A stretch of 36,610 bases of DNA from Deltaproteobacteria bacterium (GTDB lineage: Bacteria; Desulfobacterota; Binatia; Binatales; Binataceae), in assembly GCA_021799555.1 (NCBI GenBank), contig JAJZAG010000001.1, positions 9,674 to 46,283 of the forward strand, in the 5' to 3' direction. Under the pieces are notes generated by a model. The model was not told the DNA's origin. It did not search any database and saw only the letters and a program-made list of their open reading frames with translations. The position numbers were made by a program, and so were the translations under genes. Of this stretch, positions 19,305-29,717 are shown piece by piece (the first letter of the stretch is position 1; each line of letters starts with the position of its first letter).

Positions 19305-21752
19305 ATGGCTGTTCCTCCACTTTCCGATGCAAATCGTGATCTGTTCATCGCGCTGATCGAACATCACATCCGATTCACGCTGGCCAAGCGGCGTATCGAG
19401 CTGACCAAGCATGATTGGTATCGCGCGACCGCGATGGTGGTGCGCGACATGCTGATCGAAAAGATGCTAATGACGAGCCGCCGCTTCGAGCAGCATCGGT
19501 CAAAAAAGCTTTACTATCTGTCGCTGGAGTTTTTGATTGGACGCTCGCTCGAGAACAACCTCTTGAATCTTGGTATCATCGAAATCTGCCGAGAATTTCT
19601 TGCCGAGAGTGGAATCGATTTGCAGGTCCTGTTCGACGAGGAACCTGACGCGGCGCTCGGCAACGGGGGCCTCGGACGGCTGGCCGCATGCTTTCTGGAT
19701 TCGCTCGCGACGATGGACTTGCCCGGATACGCGTACGGGATCAATTACGAATACGGATTGTTTCGGCAGGAGATACGCGGCGGCTATCAGGTCGAGCGCC
19801 CGGACGCATGGCAGCGCGAAACTTCGCCGTGGCTCGTGGCGCGTCCCGAAGAGCTGTGCCGAATTCCGGTTTACGGACGAATCGAGGACCGGTTCGACGG
19901 CACCGGTGAGTACGTTCCGGCGTGGGTCGATCAACGGATCATTGTCGGGGTGCCGTCGGATTTACCGATCGCGGGTTTTGGGGGAAACACCGTCAACTTT
20001 GTCCGGCTCTATTCGGCGCATGCCTCGGACGAGTTCGACATGCAGATCTTCAACGCCGGCGACTACGTTAAAGCCGTCGAGCAGAAAATGCTCTCCGAGA
20101 CGATCTCGAAAGTGCTGTATCCGTCGGACGCGGTCGCGGCTGGACGCGAGCTGCGGCTTTTGCAGGAGTATTTCTTTGTGGCGTGCGCGGTACGCGATAT
20201 CGTGCGTTCGTTTCTCGCCCGCGGCGAGGATCTTATAGATTTCCCGGCACAAGTTGCTATTCAGCTCAATGACACGCATCCTGCACTGACTATTGCCGAG
20301 CTGATGCGGACGTTTATCGACGAATATGACCTGCCTTGGGCGATCGCATGGGAGATCACCCGCAGCGCAGTGGCGTATACGAATCATACACTAATGCCGG
20401 AGGCGCTCGAGCGATGGCCGGTCGAGCTTCTGGGCCGCGTACTTCCGCGTCATCTGCAAATCATCCGAGAGATCAATCGCAGATTTCTCGCGGCGGCTGC
20501 AGAGCGATGGCCAGGCGATTCGGACCGGTTTCGCCGCATCTCGATCTTCCAGGACGATCATGAGCATCAGGTCCGGATGGCGCACCTCGCGATCGTCGGC
20601 AGCCATTCGGTCAACGGCGTGTCCAAGCTGCATACACAACTGGTGAAGACGCGTCTGGTACCCGACTTTTACGAGATGTGGCCTGAGCGATTCAACAACA
20701 AAACCAACGGGGTAACGCAGCGCCGCTGGCTGCTGATGGCGAATCCGGCCCTCGCGGCGCTGCTCGACACGACCATCGGCACAGGCTGGGCAACCGCTCT
20801 TGAAGAGCTTGCCGGCGTGGAGCAATTCGCCGACGACAGCGCGTTTCAACAGTCTTTTATCGCGATCAAGCGTGGGAACAAGGAGCGCCTCGCGCGGATC
20901 GTCAACCGGATCGCGGCGGTGGATTTCGATCCTTCCGCGAGTTTCGACATCCAGGCCAAGCGTATCCACGAGTACAAGCGCCAACTGCTGATGGCGCTCG
21001 GTATCGTGCATCAGTACCTGCGAATTGTCGAGGACGGCGCCGAACCGCCGGCGCCGCGCGCGTACATCCTCGCCGGCAAGGCCGCGCCCGGCTATTGGGC
21101 AGCGAAGATGATCATCAAGCTGATCAACAGCCTTGGCGACGTGATCAACAACGACCCGAAGACTCGCGAGATGATCAAGGTGGCGTTTCTGCCTGACTAC
21201 CGGGTGTCGCTGGCGGAAAAGATCATTCCGGCGGCGGATATATCCGAGCAAATATCAACGGCGGGACGCGAGGCGTCGGGAACCGGGAACATGAAGTTTG
21301 CGATGAACGGCGCACTCACGATTGGAACGCTCGACGGCGCTAATATCGAGATTCGCGATGCGGTTGGCGCGGAAAATATATTTATCTTCGGGCTGACGGC
21401 CGAGCGGATAGAATCGATGACCGCCGCAAATGAGTATCATCCGCGGGACTACTATGAGTCCGATCCACGCCTTAAACGAGTATTGGACGAACTTGCCTCC
21501 GATCGATTCTGCGCCGGTGAACCAGGTCTGTTCCGATGGGTGCGCGACGCACTGCTCGAGCGCGACGAGTATTTTCTCATGGCGGACTTCGCGTCATATA
21601 TCGATACTCAGTCCGAGATATCGGCCGAATACCAGGATTCGCAAGCCTGGACTCGCAAGGCGATCCTTAATCTGGCGCGAATCGGGCGCTTTTCGAGCGA
21701 TCGCGCCGTCTCCGAATACGCGCGCGAAATCTGGAAGCTGAAGCAGGCGTAA
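19305..21752 (+). CDS. glgP: Glycogen/alpha-glucan phosphorylase (GT35, classical type)
   Basis: YYLSLEFLIGRSLENNLLNLG, RLAACFLDSLATMDLPGYAYGINYEYGLF, FNNKTNGVTQRRWL, PLP site EASGTGNMKFAMNGALTIGTLDGANIEI. Start inferred at MAVPPL. Confidence 0.95.
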   Translation: MAVPPLSDANRDLFIALIEHHIRFTLAKRRIELTKHDWYRATAMVVRDMLIEKMLMTSRRFEQHRSKKLYYLSLEFLIGRSLENNLLNLGIIEICREFLAESGIDLQVLFDEEPDAALGNGGLGRLAACFLDSLATMDLPGYAYGINYEYGLFRQEIRGGYQVERPDAWQRETSPWLVARPEELCRIPVYGRIEDRFDGTGEYVPAWVDQRIIVGVPSDLPIAGFGGNTVNFVRLYSAHASDEFDMQIFNAGDYVKAVEQKMLSETISKVLYPSDAVAAGRELRLLQEYFFVACAVRDIVRSFLARGEDLIDFPAQVAIQLNDTHPALTIAELMRTFIDEYDLPWAIAWEITRSAVAYTNHTLMPEALERWPVELLGRVLPRHLQIIREINRRFLAAAAERWPGDSDRFRRISIFQDDHEHQVRMAHLAIVGSHSVNGVSKLHTQLVKTRLVPDFYEMWPERFNNKTNGVTQRRWLLMANPALAALLDTTIGTGWATALEELAGVEQFADDSAFQQSFIAIKRGNKERLARIVNRIAAVDFDPSASFDIQAKRIHEYKRQLLMALGIVHQYLRIVEDGAEPPAPRAYILAGKAAPGYWAAKMIIKLINSLGDVINNDPKTREMIKVAFLPDYRVSLAEKIIPAADISEQISTAGREASGTGNMKFAMNGALTIGTLDGANIEIRDAVGAENIFIFGLTAERIESMTAANEYHPRDYYESDPRLKRVLDELASDRFCAGEPGLFRWVRDALLERDEYFLMADFASYIDTQSEISAEYQDSQAWTRKAILNLARIGRFSSDRAVSEYAREIWKLKQA

Positions 21753-21804
21753 TCCCGCGCAGCCGCATCAAAGCGGCCGACGGGAGCGGCGCGCGGTCTC
21801 AGCG

Positions 21805-22986
21805 CTATAATCCACGGGCTTCGGGAAAAATTCGCAGGAAGTTTTCCGCGTAAAAGCGGTTGCGTATCTCGTCCGGTCGGCTGCCCAGCGCGGCCTCGAA
21901 GCGCGCGATCGGATTGCGTCCCCCCTCGGTATGCGGATAGTCGCTCGAAAAGAGGTAAAGTTCCGGGTTTGATTGATCGATCAGGGATCCGACGTCTTCG
22001 AAGACAAACGGCGTGAACGCGATCTGCTCGGTCAACTGTTCCGATGGCTTGCGCTTAAACTTGGCGAGATTGAGGTCGGTTTTACGCCAATGCTGCACCA
22101 CCCAGTCCAGCCGGACCAGCAGGGACGGCACCCATCCGGCACCGAGTTCCACGCTGGCTCCGCGCAGATTTGGAAAGCGTTCGAATACCCCGTCAACCAG
22201 CATCATTGTCAGAAACGTTTCCGGCCCCTGATGCAGGACCGCGACATCCTTGGTGCGCAGATTCTCGCCGCCACCCATCCAGTCTTTGACCGGCGGCCGT
22301 CCGTTGTTCGTCCACGCCTTGCCTAGCTGAAGCGGCGAGCCGCCGACGTGCAGAACAAACGGGACGCCTGCTGTCGCTAGACGCTCCCAGAACGGATCTA
22401 GCGCGACATGGCCGGGTGAGCGATCGCCGCAGGCCCGATGTGGAACCCACACGGCTTTGAGATCGCTTCTGATCGCGAAATCGAGCTCTTCAAGCGCGAG
22501 CGCGGGATCATCGAGCGGCACGATCGCGACACCCAGCAGCCGCTTGTCGCGCGCGCAAAACTCAGCCATATGGCGGTTGTGCGCGCGCGTCGCACCGTAG
22601 CGGAGCCGCAGAGAAGTCTTTGAGCTCGGCGAAAACGACATCGCCACGCTGTGGGTAGCGAACACGAGCTGGCTGCGAAAGCCGAGCATATCGAGCGCAA
22701 CCGATCGCTCCAGACTATCGAATGCGCCCAGTGCCTGAATTTCCTTGACGCGCTCGATCAGATGATCGCCAAGGCCGATCAGATCGGCGACATGCTGTTC
22801 GCTATGGCGGCCGCCGCGCGCCATGATTTCGGCGACTTCCGCGTCGGTCACTATCGATGCGCTATAGCTCACCGCCGGAATTTCGTCGCGTAGATCCGGG
22901 TCGGCGTAGCGTTTGAGAAAATCAGGCAGCTCCATAATATGGCTGTCGGCATCATAAATCGGCCGAATATCGGGTGCGTATGCCAT
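21805..22986 (-). CDS. Amidohydrolase family (amidohydrolase_2-type, TIM-barrel)
   Basis: IYDADSHIMELPDFLKRYADP, HVGGSPLQ, LFSSDYPHTEGGRNPIARFE motifs. Start inferred at MAYAPD (ORF extends to 23034). Confidence 0.85.
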   Translation of the reverse strand: MAYAPDIRPIYDADSHIMELPDFLKRYADPDLRDEIPAVSYSASIVTDAEVAEIMARGGRHSEQHVADLIGLGDHLIERVKEIQALGAFDSLERSVALDMLGFRSQLVFATHSVAMSFSPSSKTSLRLRYGATRAHNRHMAEFCARDKRLLGVAIVPLDDPALALEELDFAIRSDLKAVWVPHRACGDRSPGHVALDPFWERLATAGVPFVLHVGGSPLQLGKAWTNNGRPPVKDWMGGGENLRTKDVAVLHQGPETFLTMMLVDGVFERFPNLRGASVELGAGWVPSLLVRLDWVVQHWRKTDLNLAKFKRKPSEQLTEQIAFTPFVFEDVGSLIDQSNPELYLFSSDYPHTEGGRNPIARFEAALGSRPDEIRNRFYAENFLRIFPEARGL

Positions 22987-23101
22987 CGCGGCGCCTCCGG
23001 AATTTATGGCGGTCAGAACCCGCGACGGATTCAATCACGAATGCGGCCCGGCTTCCAAACAAATGCGCGGAGTTAGTCGGTTCGATCGGACCCGCGGATG
23101 C

Positions 23102-23959
23102 TCATCCACGCTTCATGGCCTCGAAGCCGCCGATCAGGTCCAGAATTTCGGTGGTGATCGCCTCTTGCCGCATCCTGCGCAGGTTTCTGTTCAGTTCCTT
23201 CGTCTTGCCAGAGATATTTTCGTGGGCGGCTTCCATAGTGCGGAAACGGGCCGCGTTTTCGCTCGCAAACGAGTCCATCGCGGCAGCTTCGAGGATTGCG
23301 AACATGTATTCGGAGGCAATTTCGTCAAGCAGACGACGCGGTTTCACGTTCACAAGCGGCGGGATGGCGGCCGACGCTTGTTTGCCGGGGGGAACTTCGA
23401 GTGGAAAGAGCTGGAGCGTAACTAGACTCGGACGCTGGCCGGCCGACTCGCGAATGAAGATCGCTTCGGCGTTCGTGAGTGCGCCGGAGAGCAAGCGGCT
23501 ATAGAGCGCAGCGGCAAGCCGATGCGCAGCCGCCGTCACCGCGCCGCTGTGGGTGGCCATCGGAAGCGTAAGTGTCGAGGCGATCCCGCGTTCGGCGGCA
23601 CGCTGCGCGCCTCGAGTTCCGACGAAAATCAGTTCGATCGCGGGATCCTTTCGGACCGCTTGGGTGGCTGCTTCGATAAGTGGCTGATTGAAAGCGCCGC
23701 AAAACCCGTGTTCCGAACAGAAAACGACCAGACCACGGTGCACAATCGCGCCCGCCGCCGCACGATCGCCGTCGGCCGGTACGAGAGTAGCCGCTTCCAT
23801 GAGAGCATTGCGGATAATATCGGCGTAGTTGCGAATCGCGTCGATCGAGCGCTGACTCTGTTGCATCTGCACGGCGGCGATCGCGCGCAGCGCCGCGACT
23901 ATTTCAAGCAACTCGGTTAGAGAAGCGATTTGGGTCGCGATTTCCTGAGTCCGTGCCAT
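23102..23959 (-). CDS. atpG: N-type (alternate F1F0) ATPase gamma subunit
   Basis: Position in the cluster; FCSEHGFCGAFNQPLIEAA; C-terminal RRMRQEAITTEILDLIGGFEAM. Confidence 0.88.
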   Translation of the reverse strand: MARTQEIATQIASLTELLEIVAALRAIAAVQMQQSQRSIDAIRNYADIIRNALMEAATLVPADGDRAAAGAIVHRGLVVFCSEHGFCGAFNQPLIEAATQAVRKDPAIELIFVGTRGAQRAAERGIASTLTLPMATHSGAVTAAAHRLAAALYSRLLSGALTNAEAIFIRESAGQRPSLVTLQLFPLEVPPGKQASAAIPPLVNVKPRRLLDEIASEYMFAILEAAAMDSFASENAARFRTMEAAHENISGKTKELNRNLRRMRQEAITTEILDLIGGFEAMKRG

Positions 23960-23971
23960 CGGATCCGGCTG

Positions 23972-25537
23972 CTAGCTTGAGGCGCTTGCGGCGGAAGACG
24001 CCGGAGTCGCGCCGACGCGGGCGACCAGTTCCGTCATCAGGTTGCGCAGGGCCGCGCGTGTGCCGTCATCGAGATCGCCGGTCGATTTGATTGCCTCGAT
24101 CGGGGCTGCGCCCTCTTCGTCGAGCCATTTGGCGAGCGAGTTGCGCAGCTTGGTGACCTGATCGAGCGGCAATGGATCGAGTAGCCCCTCGTTAAGCGCC
24201 AGCAACAGGGCGACTTGATGCGGCATCGTAAGCCCTGAGCATCGCGGTTGCGTGAGCACGGTGCGGATTCGGCGGCCATGCTCGATTATGCGGCGGGTGC
24301 GTTCGTCAATCATCCCACCGAAGCGCGTGAAAATTTCGAGTTCGAGAAACTGTGCGTACTCGAGCCGCAGATTTTCCGAAAGCTTGCGCATCGCCGGCGC
24401 CTGGGTCTTACCGCCCACGCGCGAGACGCTTTTGCCTACATTGATCGCAGGCTTCTGTCCCTCTTGGAAAAGGCGCGGCTCGAGAACGATCTGACCGTCA
24501 GTGATCGAGATCAGGTTGGTGGGGATGTACGCTGAAATATTGCCCTCCTCGGTTGTGGCGATCGGCAGAGCAGTTAGCGATCCGCCGCCGCGCTCGTGGC
24601 TCAACTTGGCCGCGCGTTCGAGCAGGCGCGAATGAATGTAGAAGATGTCGCCGGGGTACGCTTCGCGCCCAGGCGGATTTCGCAGCAGCAGCGAAAGCTG
24701 GCGGTAGATCACAGCGTGGCTGGTCAGGTCGTCGACTACCAGCAGCGCATCGCCGCCGCGCTCGCTGAAATATTCCGCCATCGAGCACGCCGCGTAGGGA
24801 GCGAGCCATTGCAATCCCGGAGGGTCATCGGAAGCGGCGATGACGAAGATGCATCGCTCCATCGCGCCGAATTGTTTAACCGTTTCGATTACCTGCGCGA
24901 CCGACGACGTCTTCTGGCCGACGGCGCAATAGACGCAGATAACTCCGGAATCGCGCTGATTTACGATCGTATCGACGGCGATCGCGGTTTTACCGGTTTC
25001 GCGATCGCCGATTATCAACTCGCGCTGCCCGCGGCCGAGCGCGAGCATCGAATCGATCGCGACGATACCGGTCTCGAGCGCCTTGGCTACGAGTTCACGC
25101 TCGATAATACCCGGCGCCGGTCTTTCGACCGGATAGAATTCGGCCGCAGCCAAATCCGGCCCGCCATCGAGCGGGATTGCGAGCGGGTTGAGCACCCGAC
25201 CGAGCAGTTTTTCGCCGACCGGCACGCGCGCGACCGAGCCGGTTCCGCGCACGCGGCTTCCCGCCGCGATTGCGTCGGCCGGACCGAGCATCGCGCACCC
25301 GATCAGGTTGGGGTCAAGCGCCAGCGCCATTCCAGCGACGCTCTTCGAGCCGTCGTTTGGTTCAAACATCAGCAATTCGCCAAGCCGGGTCGCGGGTAGA
25401 CCGGAGACCGTGGCGACGTCGTCGCCGATACTCTCGACGCGGCCTAAGAGATCCAACGAGGGTTTGGGCGTCAGGCTATCGAGGCGCCGCGCCGCCTCGC
25501 CGAGTTGGCGCGCGACATTCTCAGCCAGCGTGCTCAT
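23972..25537 (-). CDS. atpA: N-type ATPase alpha subunit
   Basis: GRGQRELIIGDRETGKTAIAVDTIVNQ P-loop, VYCAVGQKTSSVAQV, SITDGQIVLEPRLFQEGQKPAINVGKSVSRVGGKTQ. Confidence 0.95.
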   Translation of the reverse strand: MSTLAENVARQLGEAARRLDSLTPKPSLDLLGRVESIGDDVATVSGLPATRLGELLMFEPNDGSKSVAGMALALDPNLIGCAMLGPADAIAAGSRVRGTGSVARVPVGEKLLGRVLNPLAIPLDGGPDLAAAEFYPVERPAPGIIERELVAKALETGIVAIDSMLALGRGQRELIIGDRETGKTAIAVDTIVNQRDSGVICVYCAVGQKTSSVAQVIETVKQFGAMERCIFVIAASDDPPGLQWLAPYAACSMAEYFSERGGDALLVVDDLTSHAVIYRQLSLLLRNPPGREAYPGDIFYIHSRLLERAAKLSHERGGGSLTALPIATTEEGNISAYIPTNLISITDGQIVLEPRLFQEGQKPAINVGKSVSRVGGKTQAPAMRKLSENLRLEYAQFLELEIFTRFGGMIDERTRRIIEHGRRIRTVLTQPRCSGLTMPHQVALLLALNEGLLDPLPLDQVTKLRNSLAKWLDEEGAAPIEAIKSTGDLDDGTRAALRNLMTELVARVGATPASSAASASS

Positions 25538-26279
25538 TTTGAGCCAACTCCCGCTCCGCCTGATTCAGCGCGTCACGCCAACTGAAGCGGAGGATCGCTC
25601 GGGGAAACTTTAGCTCCGCGCCGGCAATAAGTTCCGCGTCCGATGAGAACTCGATTCGCGATCGGGCGCCGAACCGCTCGCAAAGGGCCGCGCGCCATTT
25701 CTCAGCGGCCTCGGAATCCAGCGGAGCCGCGGTTGTAACGAGCAACTGGTGGTCGTCGTGCGCGGCGTCGCCCAGCAGCTCGGCGCGCTCCACGGCGGAA
25801 AGCTGGTCCAGATGGTCAAGCACGCGTGCCAGAAATAGATCCTCCATACACGGCGCGGGAAACTGCTGCAAAAGGCGCTGCGCAATGCGGACGGCAATCT
25901 GTATCGACTGTGCAAACACTTGTTGCGAGGCGAGATTGCGCTCTTCTTCGAGGCGCTTGAGCGCCGCGGCTTTGAGTTTTTCCGCGTCCGCGCGCGCAGC
26001 CTCCACCATCGCGGATCGTTCGTCGGCAAGCTGGGCGCGCGCGCGATCTAAGATCGCCTGACGCTCGGATTCAATTTGCAACTTTTGCGCCTCGAAATCC
26101 TTGCGCGCTTGCTCCGCGGCGGTTCGCGCAGCAGCCGCCTGCGCCTGTGCACTCGCGATTTCTTCCTTGCGGCGCGCGATAATCGCGCCCACAGGCCTAA
26201 AGAGGAATCGCTTCAGCAGCCAGACCAGAACCAGGAAGTTGATCGCCTGAAGCGCAAACGTTGACCAACTAAAGGACAT
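25521..26279 (-). CDS. atpF: N-type ATPase b/delta-like subunit
   Basis: N-terminal TM then long coiled coil (RRKEEIASAQAQAAAARTAAEQARKDFEAQK); 252 aa, long as in N-ATPase atpF. Confidence 0.88.
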   Translation of the reverse strand: MSFSWSTFALQAINFLVLVWLLKRFLFRPVGAIIARRKEEIASAQAQAAAARTAAEQARKDFEAQKLQIESERQAILDRARAQLADERSAMVEAARADAEKLKAAALKRLEEERNLASQQVFAQSIQIAVRIAQRLLQQFPAPCMEDLFLARVLDHLDQLSAVERAELLGDAAHDDHQLLVTTAAPLDSEAAEKWRAALCERFGARSRIEFSSDAELIAGAELKFPRAILRFSWRDALNQAERELAQNEHAG

Positions 26280-26524
26280 CAGCGAACCGCGTAAGGATTT
26301 GCGAACAGCAGCAAGAGAGCCACCACCAAGCAGTAGATCGCCATCGTCTCGATCATTGCCAGGCCGACGAACAGGGTGCGCGACAGCGCACCCGCCGATT
26401 CCGGCTGCCGTGCAATGCCGTCCATCGCGGCGACGATTGCGCGGCCTTCGGCGAGCGCCGGACTAATCGAGCCGACCATCACCGCCAGCGCGGCGCCGAT
26501 TATGCTTACCATCTGCACAGTCAT
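26279..26524 (-). CDS. atpE: N-type ATPase c subunit
   Basis: Two-helix hairpin MTVQMVSIIGAALAVMVGSISPALAEGRAIVAAMDGIARQPESAGALSRTLFVGLAMIETMAIYCLVVALLLLFANPY; start inferred at MTVQM. Confidence 0.92.
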   Translation of the reverse strand: MTVQMVSIIGAALAVMVGSISPALAEGRAIVAAMDGIARQPESAGALSRTLFVGLAMIETMAIYCLVVALLLLFANPYAVR

Positions 26525-26540
26525 ACCAAAACCTCCATTG

Positions 26541-27209
26541 CTACCTTTCGATTGCGCCGACTGCACCGCCGATATAGACGGCGGCGAGCACCGTGAATAT
26601 GTATGCCTGCACAAGGCCGACCAGGATTTCGAACGCCATAAACGGAATCGGAACCAGCAGCCCAGCCAGAGCTATTACTATCGCAACTACCAATTCGTCA
26701 CTCATTATGTTCCCGAACAATCGCATCATTAGCGAAAATGACCGCGTGAACTCCGACAGAATATTCAGCGGGAGCAACATAGGGTTCGGCTTCAGGTACC
26801 CTTTCAGATATTCGCCGAGCCCGTGCTGGCGAACCCCAAACACGTGCACGGAGAAAAATACTATCGTCGCCAGCGCCGCAGGAGTCTCGATCGACGCCGT
26901 GGGCGCGCGCACTCCTGGCAACAATTCCGACAGGTTCGCAACCACCAGGAAGATAAACAGAGATCCCAGAAGAGGAAGGAATGGCGCAGGATCGCGATTG
27001 ACTATAGCGCGGACCTGATCTTCGATCGCTCCGACTAGAGTCTCGACGATCGCCTGCAATCCGTCGGGAATTAGTTGCAAGCGCCGCGTCGCATAGCGGC
27101 TGGCGATAACCAAAGCAACAATCAGCGCCCACGTGGTAACGACGGTTCCGGTAATCACAACCGGTCCGATTTGGAATACCGCAACCGCTTCCAGGGGGGA
27201 CCGACTCAT
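26541..27209 (-). CDS. atpB: N-type ATPase a subunit
   Basis: SFSLMMRLFGNIMSDELVV (conserved Arg), FEILVGLVQAYIFTVLAAVYIGGAV; start inferred at MSRSPLEAV. Confidence 0.92.
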   Translation of the reverse strand: MSRSPLEAVAVFQIGPVVITGTVVTTWALIVALVIASRYATRRLQLIPDGLQAIVETLVGAIEDQVRAIVNRDPAPFLPLLGSLFIFLVVANLSELLPGVRAPTASIETPAALATIVFFSVHVFGVRQHGLGEYLKGYLKPNPMLLPLNILSEFTRSFSLMMRLFGNIMSDELVVAIVIALAGLLVPIPFMAFEILVGLVQAYIFTVLAAVYIGGAVGAIER

Positions 27210-27490
27210 CGCGCCGCTCCTTCCGTGAGTGCCCGGCCACGGACGGTGTAAACCTTTGCCAACTGGAAACCGATGAGGACTGAGAGCAAAGCGCCGGGGC
27301 CGAACTTTGCGGCAGCGGTGAAAACAACGGCCGCGCCCACCCAGCGCAGCGCATGGATGAAGATGGCAAGTCTTCCGCCGGAGAGGCCGCAGTAGAGCCG
27401 GACATTCCACTCGAGCGCGCCCAGAAACGCGAACGCAAATGCCGCCCCGAGAGCCAGGAACCCGAGCAGATTAAAAACGGCGATATTCAT
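27206..27490 (-). CDS. atpR: N-ATPase accessory membrane subunit AtpR
   Basis: MNIAVFNLLGFLALGAAFAFAFLGALEWNVRLYCGLSGGRLAIFIHALRW...; size, TM content and position between atpQ and atpB match N-ATPase AtpR. Confidence 0.82.
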   Translation of the reverse strand: MNIAVFNLLGFLALGAAFAFAFLGALEWNVRLYCGLSGGRLAIFIHALRWVGAAVVFTAAAKFGPGALLSVLIGFQLAKVYTVRGRALTEGAAR

Positions 27491-27795
27491 TGATCCGTGT
27501 GCATCCTTTGCCAGACCATATAAAATCCCGCGGAGACACCCAGGAAAACCAGCGCCGCGCTCCAGAAGACGCCACTGTGAAAATATACGTCGAGCCATCG
27601 CCCAACGAACACGCCTAATAACGGAGGCCCGACGATAGTCCATCCGAATCTGCCCATCATCGCGAGCGCGCGTCCGATCGGCCATTCGCCAGTTCGCTCC
27701 CAATAGTCGCGCCTGGCTCTTGCTCTACTTACCGCATCCGCAAGTTTGCGCTCCTCATCATCGGAAGCTTTGTTTTTTTGCTTCGGCTCTTTCAT
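27487..27795 (-). CDS. atpQ: N-ATPase accessory subunit AtpQ (AtpI-like)
   Basis: Small two-TM protein (GWTIVGPPLLGVFVGRWLDVYF...FWSAALVFLGVSAGFYMVW) between atpC and atpR. Confidence 0.82.
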   Translation of the reverse strand: MKEPKQKNKASDDEERKLADAVSRARARRDYWERTGEWPIGRALAMMGRFGWTIVGPPLLGVFVGRWLDVYFHSGVFWSAALVFLGVSAGFYMVWQRMHTDQ

Positions 27796-28226
27796 GACTT
27801 GTGCCCGAGCAGGCTCGCCGGCCGCTCGCTTGGCCGCAGATAACGATAGATTTTTTGCACGGCAGCCTCCTGGAGGCCGAACGCACCCAGCCTGGCGGCC
27901 TGTTCCGACTCCGCGTTCCTGGCCATTTGCTTGAGCACAACTTCGCGAAGATGCTGCAGGTCATTACCTACCACGGCCTCGCGGGTCGCGACCTGAACCG
28001 ACTTGCCCCCGCGTACGCGAAGCACACCGCCGCGAACTGCGGCGCAGTGCTCCGATCCCGCATCATCGCGCCAGTTCAGCACGCTGATCGTAAGCGCGGT
28101 CAAAAAATCAGCGTGCCCGGGCAAAACACCAAAAGATCCCGTCGAGTCCTCAGCGCGGACGTGGTGGACATTGTCTATATTAACCGCGATCTCGGTTGGA
28201 GTTGTGATGATCAGTCTCATTGCCAA
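27792..28226 (-). CDS. atpC: N-type ATPase epsilon subunit
   Basis: MRLIITTPTEIAVNIDNVHHVRAEDSTGSFGVLPGHADFLTALTISVLNWRD; F1 epsilon N-terminal beta-sandwich pattern. Confidence 0.9.
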   Translation of the reverse strand: MAMRLIITTPTEIAVNIDNVHHVRAEDSTGSFGVLPGHADFLTALTISVLNWRDDAGSEHCAAVRGGVLRVRGGKSVQVATREAVVGNDLQHLREVVLKQMARNAESEQAARLGAFGLQEAAVQKIYRYLRPSERPASLLGHKS

Positions 28227-28229
28227 CAG

Positions 28230-29717
<1,488 letters not shown>

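Noticed and set aside
20391-21251. 286-aa minus-strand ORF
   Set aside because: Antisense to glycogen phosphorylase; shadow ORF.
25521-25537. 17-bp overlap of atpF and atpA considered as a frameshift error
   Set aside because: Both proteins have intact, expected ends; overlap fits compact operon organisation.
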